DNA from: Symsagittifera roscoffensis
Taxonomy: Eukaryota > Xenacoelomorpha > Acoela > Convolutidae
Reading direction: 5' to 3'
NCBI RefSeq assembly: GCF_963678635.1
Contig: NC_087062.1
Coordinates: 76,686,349-76,750,348, forward strand
DNA length: 64,000 bases
Below the pieces are notes generated by a model that did not search any database, was not told where the DNA came from, and saw only the letters and a program-made list of their open reading frames with translations. Of the stretch, positions 9,216 through 18,777 are shown piece by piece (the first letter of the stretch is position 1; every line of letters begins with the position of its first letter). The translations under genes were made by a program, and so were the position numbers.

Positions 9216-10900
9216 GAGAGTTCCTGCTGGACCAGGTTCGAGCGCAGCAACAAATCCAAGGGGACCGGGTCCTCCCTTGACAGGATCTTTATCTCGGCTG
9301 CTTTCTCTACAGGTAACTCAGGATGCCCCGGAATTGGATGTCCAGACTTATCCAACCATCTCGTTAAGGGAAGCGCTTCATAAGTTTCTTTGTCCAGAAA
9401 CGAGAATCCCTCCTTTACTTCAGCCTGATTGGCCTGCTTCTGCTCCAATCTTTCATAGAACTCAGTTTTCTTGCTGAGACTGTCAGCATTCTGATGTTTA
9501 TCACGCATCCTGTGTTCGATTATCATATGGTAGCCATCCAGTCTTACTATCCATCTACCAATATAACTCTGATCCATCGAGTAGGTCTTCAACCAGGATA
9601 ACGCTCTGTTGTCCACGCGTAACTTGAAGGGAGCGCTCCCCAAGTATGCACGGTACTTCTCCACGAAGGTAACTACTGCAAACATTTCTGCTTTTGGTGC
9701 GCCATATTTCATCTCTGTGTCACTCAAGACTTTGCTGCCGTATGCAATGGGACGGAGGACTGTTCTTCCGTTCCATTCTTGCTCTTGATGCAATATTCCT
9801 GAGATGGCCACCACCGATGCGTCTGTGTCAAGAACATACATGCCCTTTTCTGTAGGCATGCCCAGCACTGGCGCTTCGCACAGTTCCCGCTTTATGTTCT
9901 CGAAAGCAACTTGTGCCTCATCGTTCCATTCGAACTTTTCCCCTTTGTTGCGCATCAGCTTCTGCATCGGGTACACCTTGTCCGCGTATCCTTTTATGAA
10001 TTCTCGGTAGTAATTGGCAAACCCTAGGAAGCTCATGAGCTGTGTGTCCGTTCTAGGAGCTTTCCATGTCAGCACAGCCTCTACTGCTTCTGGATCTGGC
10101 CTCACACCATGCCGGTCCACCATTCTTCCCAGGTACTTGATCGAATCCCTAAGGATTTCACATTTCAATGGTTTGCATTTCAAGCCTGCTCTTTTCATAC
10201 ATCCGAAGACCTCATCGAGTCGATCAATGTGATCCTCCAGGGTTGGTGTCGCTATGACTACGTCATCCACGTAGCACATCAAGAGATTCCCGTACTTTTT
10301 GGTCACTCCTGTCAAAGCCTGAGCCATCAGCCTTTGAAAGGTTGCTGTTGCATTGCACAAGCCGAAGGGCATCCTCTTCCACTGGTACAACCCCAATTCG
10401 CACGCGAATCCGGTTTTCTCCCTGTCCTTCTTTCGCAGAGGAACCTGCCAGAAGGCAGAACCCAAGTCCAATGTGGTGAAGAACTTTGCATCACCAAGTT
10501 TGGATAGGCTCTCGTCTATTCGCGGTATCGGGTACGCATCTTTAATCGTTACCGCGTTCAAGTAACGAAAGTCGCAACAAAATCTAAGCTGCCCCCCTTT
10601 CTTTTTCGCCATTACTACTCCGCAAGCCCATGGTGATTTCGAGGGTTCTATCATGTCGTATTCAAGCAACATTTCTATTTCCGCTCGGCACGCTTCCGAT
10701 TTATGTGGCGTCATTCGCCTTGCGCCTTCCCTATGGGGAACGGCGCCCTCTTCTAGTTCGATTTCGTGTTCGACGAAATTACAGCAACCGATGTCCGCCT
10801 TATGTTTTGAAAATACTTCGGCGTTCCGATCTAGGAGGTCCCGCAATTTTTCAAAATCTCCCTCACCTATTTTTCCTTTTAAATGTTCTATTTCTGGCAA
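9155..10900 (-). CDS. Reverse transcriptase-RNase H (Pol)
   Basis: 581 codons, a typical Ty3/gypsy RT-RNase H. RT motifs include FCCDFRYLNAVT, TTLDLGSAFWQV, the MPFGLCNATATFQRLM block and the catalytic YVDD (~residue 210). RNase H (~350-490) has D (VLDTDAS), E (APKAEMFAV), D (LRVDNRAL) and D (HQNADSLSK). It copies the RNA genome into DNA and degrades the template. The frame is the same as Gag-protease: the upstream ORF ends at TGA (10,961-10,963) and 20 further sense codons lead into this ORF, so Pol could be made by stop-codon readthrough or the TGA could be a mutation. The last ~30 codons overlap the integrase frame and look less protein-like than that frame. Confidence 0.95.
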   Translation of the reverse strand: MPEIEHLKGKIGEGDFEKLRDLLDRNAEVFSKHKADIGCCNFVEHEIELEEGAVPHREGARRMTPHKSEACRAEIEMLLEYDMIEPSKSPWACGVVMAKKKGGQLRFCCDFRYLNAVTIKDAYPIPRIDESLSKLGDAKFFTTLDLGSAFWQVPLRKKDREKTGFACELGLYQWKRMPFGLCNATATFQRLMAQALTGVTKKYGNLLMCYVDDVVIATPTLEDHIDRLDEVFGCMKRAGLKCKPLKCEILRDSIKYLGRMVDRHGVRPDPEAVEAVLTWKAPRTDTQLMSFLGFANYYREFIKGYADKVYPMQKLMRNKGEKFEWNDEAQVAFENIKRELCEAPVLGMPTEKGMYVLDTDASVVAISGILHQEQEWNGRTVLRPIAYGSKVLSDTEMKYGAPKAEMFAVVTFVEKYRAYLGSAPFKLRVDNRALSWLKTYSMDQSYIGRWIVRLDGYHMIIEHRMRDKHQNADSLSKKTEFYERLEQKQANQAEVKEGFSFLDKETYEALPLTRWLDKSGHPIPGHPELPVEKAAEIKILSREDPVPLDLLLRSNLVQQELSCMNIKASHYWIKRCKSHHK

Positions 10901-10960
10901 AACCGGTTTGTCAGAATCTAGTTCATATGACGAGGGGCGTTCCGGAAAATTCGAGCAGCT

Positions 10961-13900
10961 TCATAAGCCGTCGTCCGTTTCGGATTTCATTGAAAACAAT
11001 TTACGAATAGATTTTAATTCATCAATCCTCTTTAAAATTTTATCTTTATTTGCATGATAAGGACAGTCTTTCACACTATATTTCTTCGAGTTTTCTGTCT
11101 CCTCATAGTCGGTCCTCATCGGCAAGGCGTAGCCAAGCTTCTTTCCACGCTGGATTGAAACCGTGGTGTCCAGTGTGTTCAACAACACACTGACACACAG
11201 TCCGTTTCGCGTTACCGAGAAGCTCCGGCCTAAAATCACCGAACTCTGACTATTTGGATTCGGTACTAAGCAAACCTGTTTGCTATCACTTAACGAATTT
11301 AAATTTCTCATTCTAAAAATTGCTACTACAGCTTGTCCTGGTTGTAACTTTACTTTTCTGTCCAAAAAAACTGGTACCTTATTTTCATCTGTTATTATCC
11401 TATTAATTGGTCTCTTAACATACTTTCGGTCCGGGTTTCTAATCCGTATTAGACCGTTGTTCAAGTCAATCATCACATCAAAATTCCTGACAAAATATCT
11501 GCCCAAGATGAATTGGTCGGCGTCGTCCAGATTCTCTACCACCAGGAAGCTCATCCAAAGGTTCCGTCCTCCCATGTGAAGGACCGTCACCGGTGTTCTT
11601 CCGGCTACGTAGATAGCTCCTCGATTTGCAGCGGCTAGTCGGAGATTCGTAGGAATCAGATCTTCCCGCGTGAAGCCCATTCTCTCCCAGGTTTTTATCG
11701 GCATCACACTCACCACCGCGCCTGTGTCCAGAAGCCCTGTGACTCCGATTTTTGTTCCGTTGGTGTCAAGCAGGTGTGCTGTCACATCTGCTTCATATCC
11801 AATATGTACCGCGTCTTGTTCCATCATGGCGTCATGGCCTATCCTGCGGACTTTGAGTTCCTCTTCACCCAAATAGATCTGCCCCATTTGGTCATCATCT
11901 GTTGTTATGTAAGTCCTGGTGTAGATGCTGATTCCATCCACGTTCAGCATTATTTGATACGGCCCATAGACCTCCAAGTAGCGTCCATGAAGTTTCTTCA
12001 TGCGAGGGCCACCCGTCGTTAGTAGTGCTCGCACAGCTCTCGACTCAGTGCGTGGCTCCACCTGCCTCAGATAATCTGCATATGTGTCCAAATGCATTAA
12101 AGTGAACTCTGATGGTTCACTCAAATTTCTTATTACCTGGTGTCCAGCCACTGAGATTATCGACTGTATCTTCTTTCCCTGCGGCGCCATGCCGAACCTC
12201 TTACCGGAGATCACTTTAAGTTTCATATCTAAACTGCTTGGTGTTTTCGTCTCTTCGAACTCCGTTGCCTCGAAGGTATTCAGTTGCTCCTGAAGCTTTT
12301 CATTTTCCAGTTCAAGTTTCACTTTTTGTTCGATCTCTTTCGTCACCAATTCCTGCTGTACTCTATTTAAAGCATCCTTTGCGGCTGCCTTATAATCGAT
12401 CTTGAAGTCATCGGCCGCAGTTGCTGGTTCCGGTTCACGTGCCTCTTCTGTTACTGCTTGCATTTTCTTTGCCGCCAGCTCTTGAGGTTTGTCCTTCCTG
12501 CGTGCCTCTGCTTCGCTCAAAAGTCGAGCCTTGCTTGCTTTCACTCCTGACAAAGCTTCTTCATGCCTTGGATGCTTGATGTCTGCCACTGCATCCCAGA
12601 ATTGCGGACAATCTGATTTAAAATGACCTTCCAAGTTACAAAAGAAACACTTCGGGCCAAATTTCGCAATTACTCCTCTCATGAAATCCTCATGATCCAA
12701 CTCTGACGCATCTTCGTCCTCGAGGCTAAAGCCTATTGCTTTCATGCCTTGTTTGTAAGCTGGGCATGCTGACACATGATGGTCTGTTGAACTGCAATTA
12801 GCACAAGAACGTCTCTTGTCCATATCATCCCTCGGTTTGTACCAATTGTTCCCTTGGTTAGCTGGTCCGTTGTTAAAATTGCCATAATTGTTCTTGTAAT
12901 ATCCAGATCTCGAAGGAGGTTTCAACAAAAGATACTCTTTTGATTTGAGCCTCAACTCCTCCGGTGTTGGCGCATTAGTTGATAGTGGTGTGTAATGCGT
13001 TGCTAGCATCGTACGAAGTTCATCATTTTTCACACCATCGATGAATTTTGAGGCTACGGCCAGGTTCATCCTTCGGTTTGACTCATCCGGTTGGCTGCGT
13101 CTTCTCAGCATTTCCAAATCATCGAGAAACTTGTCTATTGTTTCATCTTCTCGTTGCCTCCGTTTCTCGAAGCGCATCATCGCCTGGTGCCCCTGCACCC
13201 CTGATCCGAAACGGTTTAACAAGATTTCGAAGATTTTCTCAGCAGTGTAACGTTGATACTGTTTCTTAGCCATGACACAGTTCAGGGCTGTCCCTTCTAA
13301 GTTGCTGGTGAGCGCGCTGCATTCCTGTCTCTCCGACAAGTCCTGTTCCTCGAAATGCAGCTTCATTACCTCTATCCAGGTATCAATACAGCCATCAGAT
13401 TCGTCCTTGTAGCATCTTGGCTTCTTAAAGACTCTTCTGGACTTTTCACTGCGTTCATTGGTTCTAGATAACCGCGTCAGGAATGTCTCCAAAGACCTGT
13501 TCAGGGGTTCAAATGCTGTGGCCATTGCCGTAGCATCCCTTGAGTGTCCCGCCTGAGTGTCCTCACACCTTGTCGAAGGCTCTGTGTGCGGTGCATCCAT
13601 GCAATCCGAATCACCATGAGCGTTTCCCGCTTGGCCCATGTGACTCCTCCTCGGGCTTGTATGCCCCATGTTGCCAGAATCGCTTCTCCCGGTCGCATGT
13701 GTGCTTTGCGTTGGTCGTTCGTTCGAGGTTTGTCTGTTCCCCGTTGAACTTGCTCTACTGTTCGGGCCCCATGCTGTATTACCCCTTGTGGCATAGCCTG
13801 ATGAACTGCCCCTGCCTCTAGTGGATCCATTTGTCTTCCTCCTTTGATGTTCATTGAAGTTCACCCTCGGTTCCCTGCTGGGACCTCCCGAGTTCGGCTC

Positions 13901-15205
13901 TCCTTCTTTTGGTCCACTCTTGCTGCTTAGTAGCCCGTCCAACCTATCCATGATAGCCTGCGTTCGCCTCTCCATCATCGCGTCTATCTTTGTGTCAAGA
14001 GACCCAAGAGACTGCTCTTGCTGAATTCTTAACTTCTCCATGTCGGCTCTTAAGCGTAACTCCCTCTGTTCCGCCTCTCTTGTCATTCGCGACAAGTTCC
14101 TCGTCATATGTTCGTCCGTTCTTTCTTTCAAGCGTTTTTCGCTTCTGCCAACTTCTTGTCTGTTGCGGTTTATTTCTTCCCGCAGACTTTCTCTTTCAAT
14201 GTGAACTGCTCTTTCCAGTTCACTCATCCTTATCGACATCTGTTCATTTTGTTCTCCTAAACTGCCCACTATGTTGTTTAAGGCTTCCTCTAGTGCTGCC
14301 CCGTTATCCATGAGTGGCGTCACTAGTGGTGGTGTAACTCTGTCGGTCCCAGGTAGCTTCGTGCTGGTAGAGATCCGGGCCCTGACTCTCTGTCTTGACG
14401 TTTTATCATTATCTATTTCAGGATCCGCTAACGCGTTGCCAAGCCCCCTGGTTCTACTCTCTTCAGGTTGTGGCTCCGAACTTGTCCTAATCGCGAAGTC
14501 CTTCGACTGGCCCGGTGTGTTTGCCTCTTTGCTTATAGTTGTCACTACACCAAATTTGTCCATGGTTCCAGTCTCTCTTCCGACGTGTGCCTCACTCTCC
14601 TGGATCGAACTATTGAGACTGATTTGAGATCCAAAGTCCCCTTGCTCCTCTTCATCCTCTTCCTCCTGGGACTCCCCATCGTTTCCTGCTCCTCCTCCCA
14701 TGCTGAATGGAAAGATGTTTCCGAAGGTGTTCTTCATTCTTTCTGAGAACGATGATGAGGTTGTTTGTTTTCCAGTTCCGCTTGCCATCATAGTGTTGTC
14801 TGTCGGAGATCTTCTAGTTGCCGTTACTTCAGTTGAGATGTCGGACAGTTCCGACATCTCCTCTCGATCCAACGTCCCGGTGGAAGTGGCAAAATCATGG
14901 CCTTGTTCTACCGGAGTAGATTCACTCGCCAGCCTTCTGCCTCTCCCTTCCAGTCCATTTACTCCCTGGTTGTCGTTCATGGTATGGTCCGTATTGACCT
15001 CCACTTCTAACAGTTCTCTTCGCTCTTCTGAGGTCTTTTGACTTCTCGTTTCAACCATTCTGCCTGAAACCGTCCCCTCTTTATCGGACCGGGTTCGCTT
15101 GATCCAATCCACAAAAGGATCGGTCATCGTTTTTCTTTGCTTTTCAGGTATGAATTTCCTAGAGCTATTACCTCGTTTTGGTATCCTTGACTTGTCTAAA
15201 CTCAT
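10961..15205 (-). CDS. Gag with aspartic protease
   Basis: 1,414 codons from ATG at 15,205, very long for a gypsy Gag. Residues ~1-300 are disordered and acidic/Ser-rich; ~312-422 form a strong coiled coil (many Glu/Arg heptads); ~595-730 match a retrotransposon gag (capsid) domain (DTWIEVMKLHFEEQ..., FLDDLEMLRRRS). Two CCHC zinc knuckles follow: CANCSSTDHHVSAC (~799) and CFFCNLEGHFKSDC (~852). The protease active site is LLDTGAVVSVMP (~1,159), with FILGRYFVRNFDVMID as the second hairpin. Gag assembles particles and packages RNA; the protease processes Gag-Pol. The ORF ends at TGA with RT following in frame. No intron is apparent. Confidence 0.92.
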   Translation of the reverse strand: MSLDKSRIPKRGNSSRKFIPEKQRKTMTDPFVDWIKRTRSDKEGTVSGRMVETRSQKTSEERRELLEVEVNTDHTMNDNQGVNGLEGRGRRLASESTPVEQGHDFATSTGTLDREEMSELSDISTEVTATRRSPTDNTMMASGTGKQTTSSSFSERMKNTFGNIFPFSMGGGAGNDGESQEEEDEEEQGDFGSQISLNSSIQESEAHVGRETGTMDKFGVVTTISKEANTPGQSKDFAIRTSSEPQPEESRTRGLGNALADPEIDNDKTSRQRVRARISTSTKLPGTDRVTPPLVTPLMDNGAALEEALNNIVGSLGEQNEQMSIRMSELERAVHIERESLREEINRNRQEVGRSEKRLKERTDEHMTRNLSRMTREAEQRELRLRADMEKLRIQQEQSLGSLDTKIDAMMERRTQAIMDRLDGLLSSKSGPKEGEPNSGGPSREPRVNFNEHQRRKTNGSTRGRGSSSGYATRGNTAWGPNSRASSTGNRQTSNERPTQSTHATGRSDSGNMGHTSPRRSHMGQAGNAHGDSDCMDAPHTEPSTRCEDTQAGHSRDATAMATAFEPLNRSLETFLTRLSRTNERSEKSRRVFKKPRCYKDESDGCIDTWIEVMKLHFEEQDLSERQECSALTSNLEGTALNCVMAKKQYQRYTAEKIFEILLNRFGSGVQGHQAMMRFEKRRQREDETIDKFLDDLEMLRRRSQPDESNRRMNLAVASKFIDGVKNDELRTMLATHYTPLSTNAPTPEELRLKSKEYLLLKPPSRSGYYKNNYGNFNNGPANQGNNWYKPRDDMDKRRSCANCSSTDHHVSACPAYKQGMKAIGFSLEDEDASELDHEDFMRGVIAKFGPKCFFCNLEGHFKSDCPQFWDAVADIKHPRHEEALSGVKASKARLLSEAEARRKDKPQELAAKKMQAVTEEAREPEPATAADDFKIDYKAAAKDALNRVQQELVTKEIEQKVKLELENEKLQEQLNTFEATEFEETKTPSSLDMKLKVISGKRFGMAPQGKKIQSIISVAGHQVIRNLSEPSEFTLMHLDTYADYLRQVEPRTESRAVRALLTTGGPRMKKLHGRYLEVYGPYQIMLNVDGISIYTRTYITTDDDQMGQIYLGEEELKVRRIGHDAMMEQDAVHIGYEADVTAHLLDTNGTKIGVTGLLDTGAVVSVMPIKTWERMGFTREDLIPTNLRLAAANRGAIYVAGRTPVTVLHMGGRNLWMSFLVVENLDDADQFILGRYFVRNFDVMIDLNNGLIRIRNPDRKYVKRPINRIITDENKVPVFLDRKVKLQPGQAVVAIFRMRNLNSLSDSKQVCLVPNPNSQSSVILGRSFSVTRNGLCVSVLLNTLDTTVSIQRGKKLGYALPMRTDYEETENSKKYSVKDCPYHANKDKILKRIDELKSIRKLFSMKSETDDGL

Positions 15206-18150
15206 TCTTTATTTGTCACTTTCCTATGCCTACTCTTGACTCAATTGCTAGAGACCTTATAGTTTTATTAACAATAATAATGACACAACACAATAAATTT
15301 CACCAGATTCTATTAAATAGTGACCACGAATCCCTGTATGTTGTCAGAGTACAGTTTGTATGAAATTTATTCACACTAGCCGATTATCGGTCCAAAGATC
15401 TGGAAACTAGCACAATATGATGTTATCAGTCAATTTAAAAGATAGTGTAGTCACTACCCAATCAAGCACAGTTTAGGTTGATTTAAAATCAAAAACAAAA
15501 AATATATATTGACACAATATGAATGTATATATAAAAAAACGTATGCGTCTTGTACTCTTAGTCGGTCGCAGTACAATAGTCGAACCTGTCTTTTTAAAGA
15601 AAAAGCTTTCCCTGCCTGGTGCTGCACCAAACAGACAAAACTTTGAAGGCAGTAATTTTCTCAAGTGGGCGTCTATTGCACCCACCGAGTACTGTGTTAC
15701 CTATCTGCCTTCGGACTGCCCGAGCTAGACCTACTAAAATCCTCAGGGCAGTCACTTTTCCCAAAAACGTATTATGTTTCAATCCACACCAATGAGTCAC
15801 GCTCTTTTTAATTTAGACTTAGTGTCGCGAATATCCGAGTTCGGACCTGTTTTGTATTAGTCTGGTTCTTTTTGAGAGGCAAGTTACCAGTGCAGTCACT
15901 GATACCTAGCCTGTGTATTAATAACCTAATACCTCTCGCTTTTTAGTCTTTCTTTCGTTTACCTAAGTCCTTAATAAAATAATACCCCTCCGGATTGGCA
16001 CAAATAGGACCCTTCCGGACTGTCAGAATATGGACCCCTCCGGGTTTGGACCCCTCCAAGTTAGTTAATAGTAGACCCCTCCGGATTCGGACCCCTCTGA
16101 CTTTGAAAAATTTCGACCCCTCCGGATTGGACCCCTCCGGTTTTGTGGAAAGTAGACCCCTCCGGATTCGGAGCCCTTAGCTCTGTCAAAGTAGCTTTCC
16201 GTAGTTTTCTTAATTTCAGCTTATACCCCTCCGGATACGTTCTGCGTTGCTTTTATGCTGTTTTGAATTAACTGGGAAGGGTATAGGTTCCTTTCCTAGA
16301 CCCCTCCGGGTTGAAGTTAAGGCACTTATTTGACAATTCACACTAACGGTGAAGGGTCTTATCACTTGCCTAATTTCGACCGTATTATGGTTGTCTTGTG
16401 CCTTCAGCCCTCCCTCTTTGTCTAGAACTGTCCTAAGTTACTTAGTTCAATCGCTATCAACTTTTGGTAGAGGTATAAGGGTTTTTCAGAAAAATTTATA
16501 AAACGTGAAGGGTGTACCCCTCCGGATTTGTGTAATTTGCTAAAAACAATCTCAAAAAATTTTCTCGCTCGCTTTTCCGAAAAATTTCTGATCCTATTAG
16601 TAAGCTCAGCTAATTTCTGATCTATTGGTACCAAGATCAACTCGATATGATCAGTAGTTCCAAAGTTATTAACCAAAACGTCTTTTTTCCGAACTCAAAA
16701 AATTTTCTCTCTTATAGGTTCCGCCTAACTTTTTCCGCAAATCTGGTCCTTTCGACCTAAAAACTATTGATCCGAGCTCAAAAGGCCTATACTCTTCTAG
16801 TTCAATGCAAAAGACCCGATCTAAAACGCTATTGTAGAAAAAATTTGCGAAAAACTATGCTACCTGGACCCCTCCGGATTGATGAATCCACCAAATCAAA
16901 CACGTTATGTTCGATTTCTCTGCAACCCGGAAGGCTTTCGGGTAGCGGATTTTAAGACTTGTAGATTCACTAGTGGACGTTGTCCGAACAACTATTTTTA
17001 CTGTCCTACCTCAAAAATTTCAAAAAATTTTCTAAATTTTTAGTGTTTCTTACTATCAAAAATTGGGAAAATTTTTTTTTTTGTACCAAACTAGTTCCAA
17101 CCACTTCCGAACTAAAGTTAACCGGTTCTACTTATTACAGTAGTGCAGTTACGATGTAACACACTAACTTAGCGCTTTTTTCCGTTTCAAAAAATATCGA
17201 TATCTCAAAAATCGCGACTTGTGGGGGGATCAAAATATCGCTATTTTGACCCTAAAAACCGGTCTGTTTTCGTTGTTTTTCACTGAAAAACGATATATGA
17301 CTATTGATATAGGCTATATGAATAATAATATTAGCAATACTGTACCCCTCCGGGTTTGTTTATTATCCGAATTAAGGTGCTTAACTCGGATATTCGCAGT
17401 TCGGTGAAGGGTCACTACAGTGCAGCACTGTCGAGCCCCCCACAGATTACTATCTTACTTTTTGTACCAAAAGGGATACAAAACTTGTTAACGATACCCA
17501 ACAGTCGATTGTTGTTGTCGTTGAGCCCCTTCTTGTTGCTCCTTGAACTGCTTGCCGGATCGGTCTTCACCCAAGACCCTTCCGAATTGAGCGCAAATCA
17601 GATGACCCTTCCGTATTGAGCGCAATTTATCATTAACGTGCTTAAATGCTCAAATAACCCTACAGTACAAGCCTCACAAACGGGCCTCAAAATTGATCGT
17701 AACGATCCTGACTGATATAAATGCCTGTAACAACAATATATCTATCAACAACAAACGGGGGGGTTGAATCACATCTTGTCTGGGGGGATGATTTCTACTG
17801 ATTTTCTACTTTTTTACTGTTTTTGGTTTTTTCGGTAATTTTTTATGTTTTTTGTTTTTCTTGGGTACTATACTACTTTTTGTTTGGTTTTACTTATATC
17901 TTTAAATGTTTTTGGTCACAAACCACTCAGGGGACGAGGGGTTCGCGATTCCCCCCACCCTTCCTGGTTCATGAATTTTCGGTCTTAACTAGGTTAAAAA
18001 ACTATTCACGGCAATCCGGAAGGCTTCCGCGTTCCGAACTACCCTTCCGCCCCGGCAGTTTAGGCCTATTAAGGGCGTTAATGTGAGCATCCGCTCGGCG
18101 CGGAGTGCTCGTTAACGGTTCCGCCGGTCATGATGTTACGAAAGAATAAC
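15206..18150 (-). other. Presumed 5' leader/LTR side of the retrotransposon
   Basis: Sequence upstream of the Gag ATG. No coding region is convincing. It contains a dispersed ~13-base motif, two G-tracts (17,755-17,790), and a TATA-like string on the minus strand (ATTTATATCAG, about 17,715-17,727) that could serve leftward transcription. I could not find an LTR boundary, a tRNA primer-binding site or target duplications; the matching 3' LTR is outside the window, so the comparison cannot be made here. Confidence 0.45.
15980..17615. repeat. Dispersed short motif, consensus ACCCCTCCGGATT
   Basis: At least a dozen near-copies of ACCCCTCCGGATT lie in one orientation, densest at 16,005-16,310 (for example near 16,033, 16,074, 16,115, 16,156, 16,225, 16,299), then near 16,514, 16,868 and 17,343, with variants near 17,567 and 17,602. 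Spacing is irregular. More copies and complementary forms (AATCCGGAAGG) occur around 16,925, 18,000, 18,641, 18,700 and 19,027. They look like binding sites or a dispersed minisatellite and are not an ordinary tandem array. Confidence 0.7.
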
Positions 18151-18745
18151 ACCCAGGAGCGCCATAAAAACATACATGTAACATTCGCCCGGAAGATACA
18201 TATCGACGGATAACAAAACTAAGTCTTAAGACGACTGGCTAGCGTCTAAACAGAGCTTTGCATGTTTTTCACCGTCTCTACCAAGCCAGTTTTTTTCGGT
18301 GGTCTTTCTTACATCAGGCTGACAAAAACGCTACTGTTCTCCGGCTTCGACCAGAACGCTCAAATTAACTGAATTACATGCGAAATTAGTGAGCTCATGG
18401 CTGGGTCTCTGTATCCCCAGACCACGAGGTCACTCCTAAAAACAGGGCTACTACTTATCATATTACTATTGTTTTTGTTCAGTAGATAAAAATCATCATC
18501 TCCATCGAAGATGGATCAACCCTTTCCCCCAACTCCTAGCACCTCATCCTTGTCAAAACTAATCAAAATATCAGTTAAATTCAAGTCAGGACATGACAGG
18601 ATGCTAAAAGTTTATGTGAGTTAATAAAAGTTTCCGTCCCGAGACCCTTCCGGATTCTTGAATCCGCCGAATCAAGCTCCTTACTCTTGATTTCTTGCTA
18701 ATCCGGAAGGCTGGTTCTCACCCTTCACCGTTGTTGGCAACGGCC

Positions 18746-18777
18746 TTGCAACTATTGTAGCAGCACAATAGTTGCAA
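18746..18777. repeat. Perfect 13-bp hairpin
   Basis: TTGCAACTATTGT (18,746-18,758) and its exact reverse complement (18,765-18,777) enclose a 6-base loop, AGCAGC. There is no T-run after it, and in a eukaryote I do not call it a terminator. It may be the end of a small foldback element or a structured RNA. Confidence 0.6.

Larger units (their letters stand above)
1..15205 (-). mobile_element. Large Ty3/gypsy-type LTR retrotransposon with accessory ORFs (3' end outside window)
   Basis: Read leftwards the order is Gag-protease, RT-RNase H, integrase, macro-domain ORF, then a long SGNH-domain ORF that leaves the window. Protease, RT, RNase H and integrase follow the Ty3/gypsy order, and the integrase ends in a GPY/F-type module. 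All ORFs lie on one strand without visible introns and have balanced base composition, unlike the AT-rich DNA to the right. Coding already exceeds 15 kb, so the element is unusually large. The 3' LTR would lie beyond position 1 and I could not delimit the 5' LTR. That the accessory ORFs belong to the element is inferred from strand, spacing and composition; a separate neighbouring gene is the alternative. Confidence 0.75.

Noticed and set aside
190-14746. Many plus-strand frames opposite the retrotransposon ORFs (for example 1,939-2,670, 5,647-6,375, 9,022-9,477)
   Set aside because: They are antisense shadows of well-supported minus-strand genes; composition is Ser/Leu/Cys-rich without domains.
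15980-17615. CRISPR-like appearance of the ACCCCTCCGGATT repeats
   Set aside because: Spacing is irregular, repeats are too short, there are no cas genes, and the DNA is eukaryotic.
15206-18150. Exact 5' LTR ends and tRNA primer-binding site
   Set aside because: Several CCA/TG combinations exist, but none is supported by a second LTR copy or a convincing tRNA 3'-end complement.
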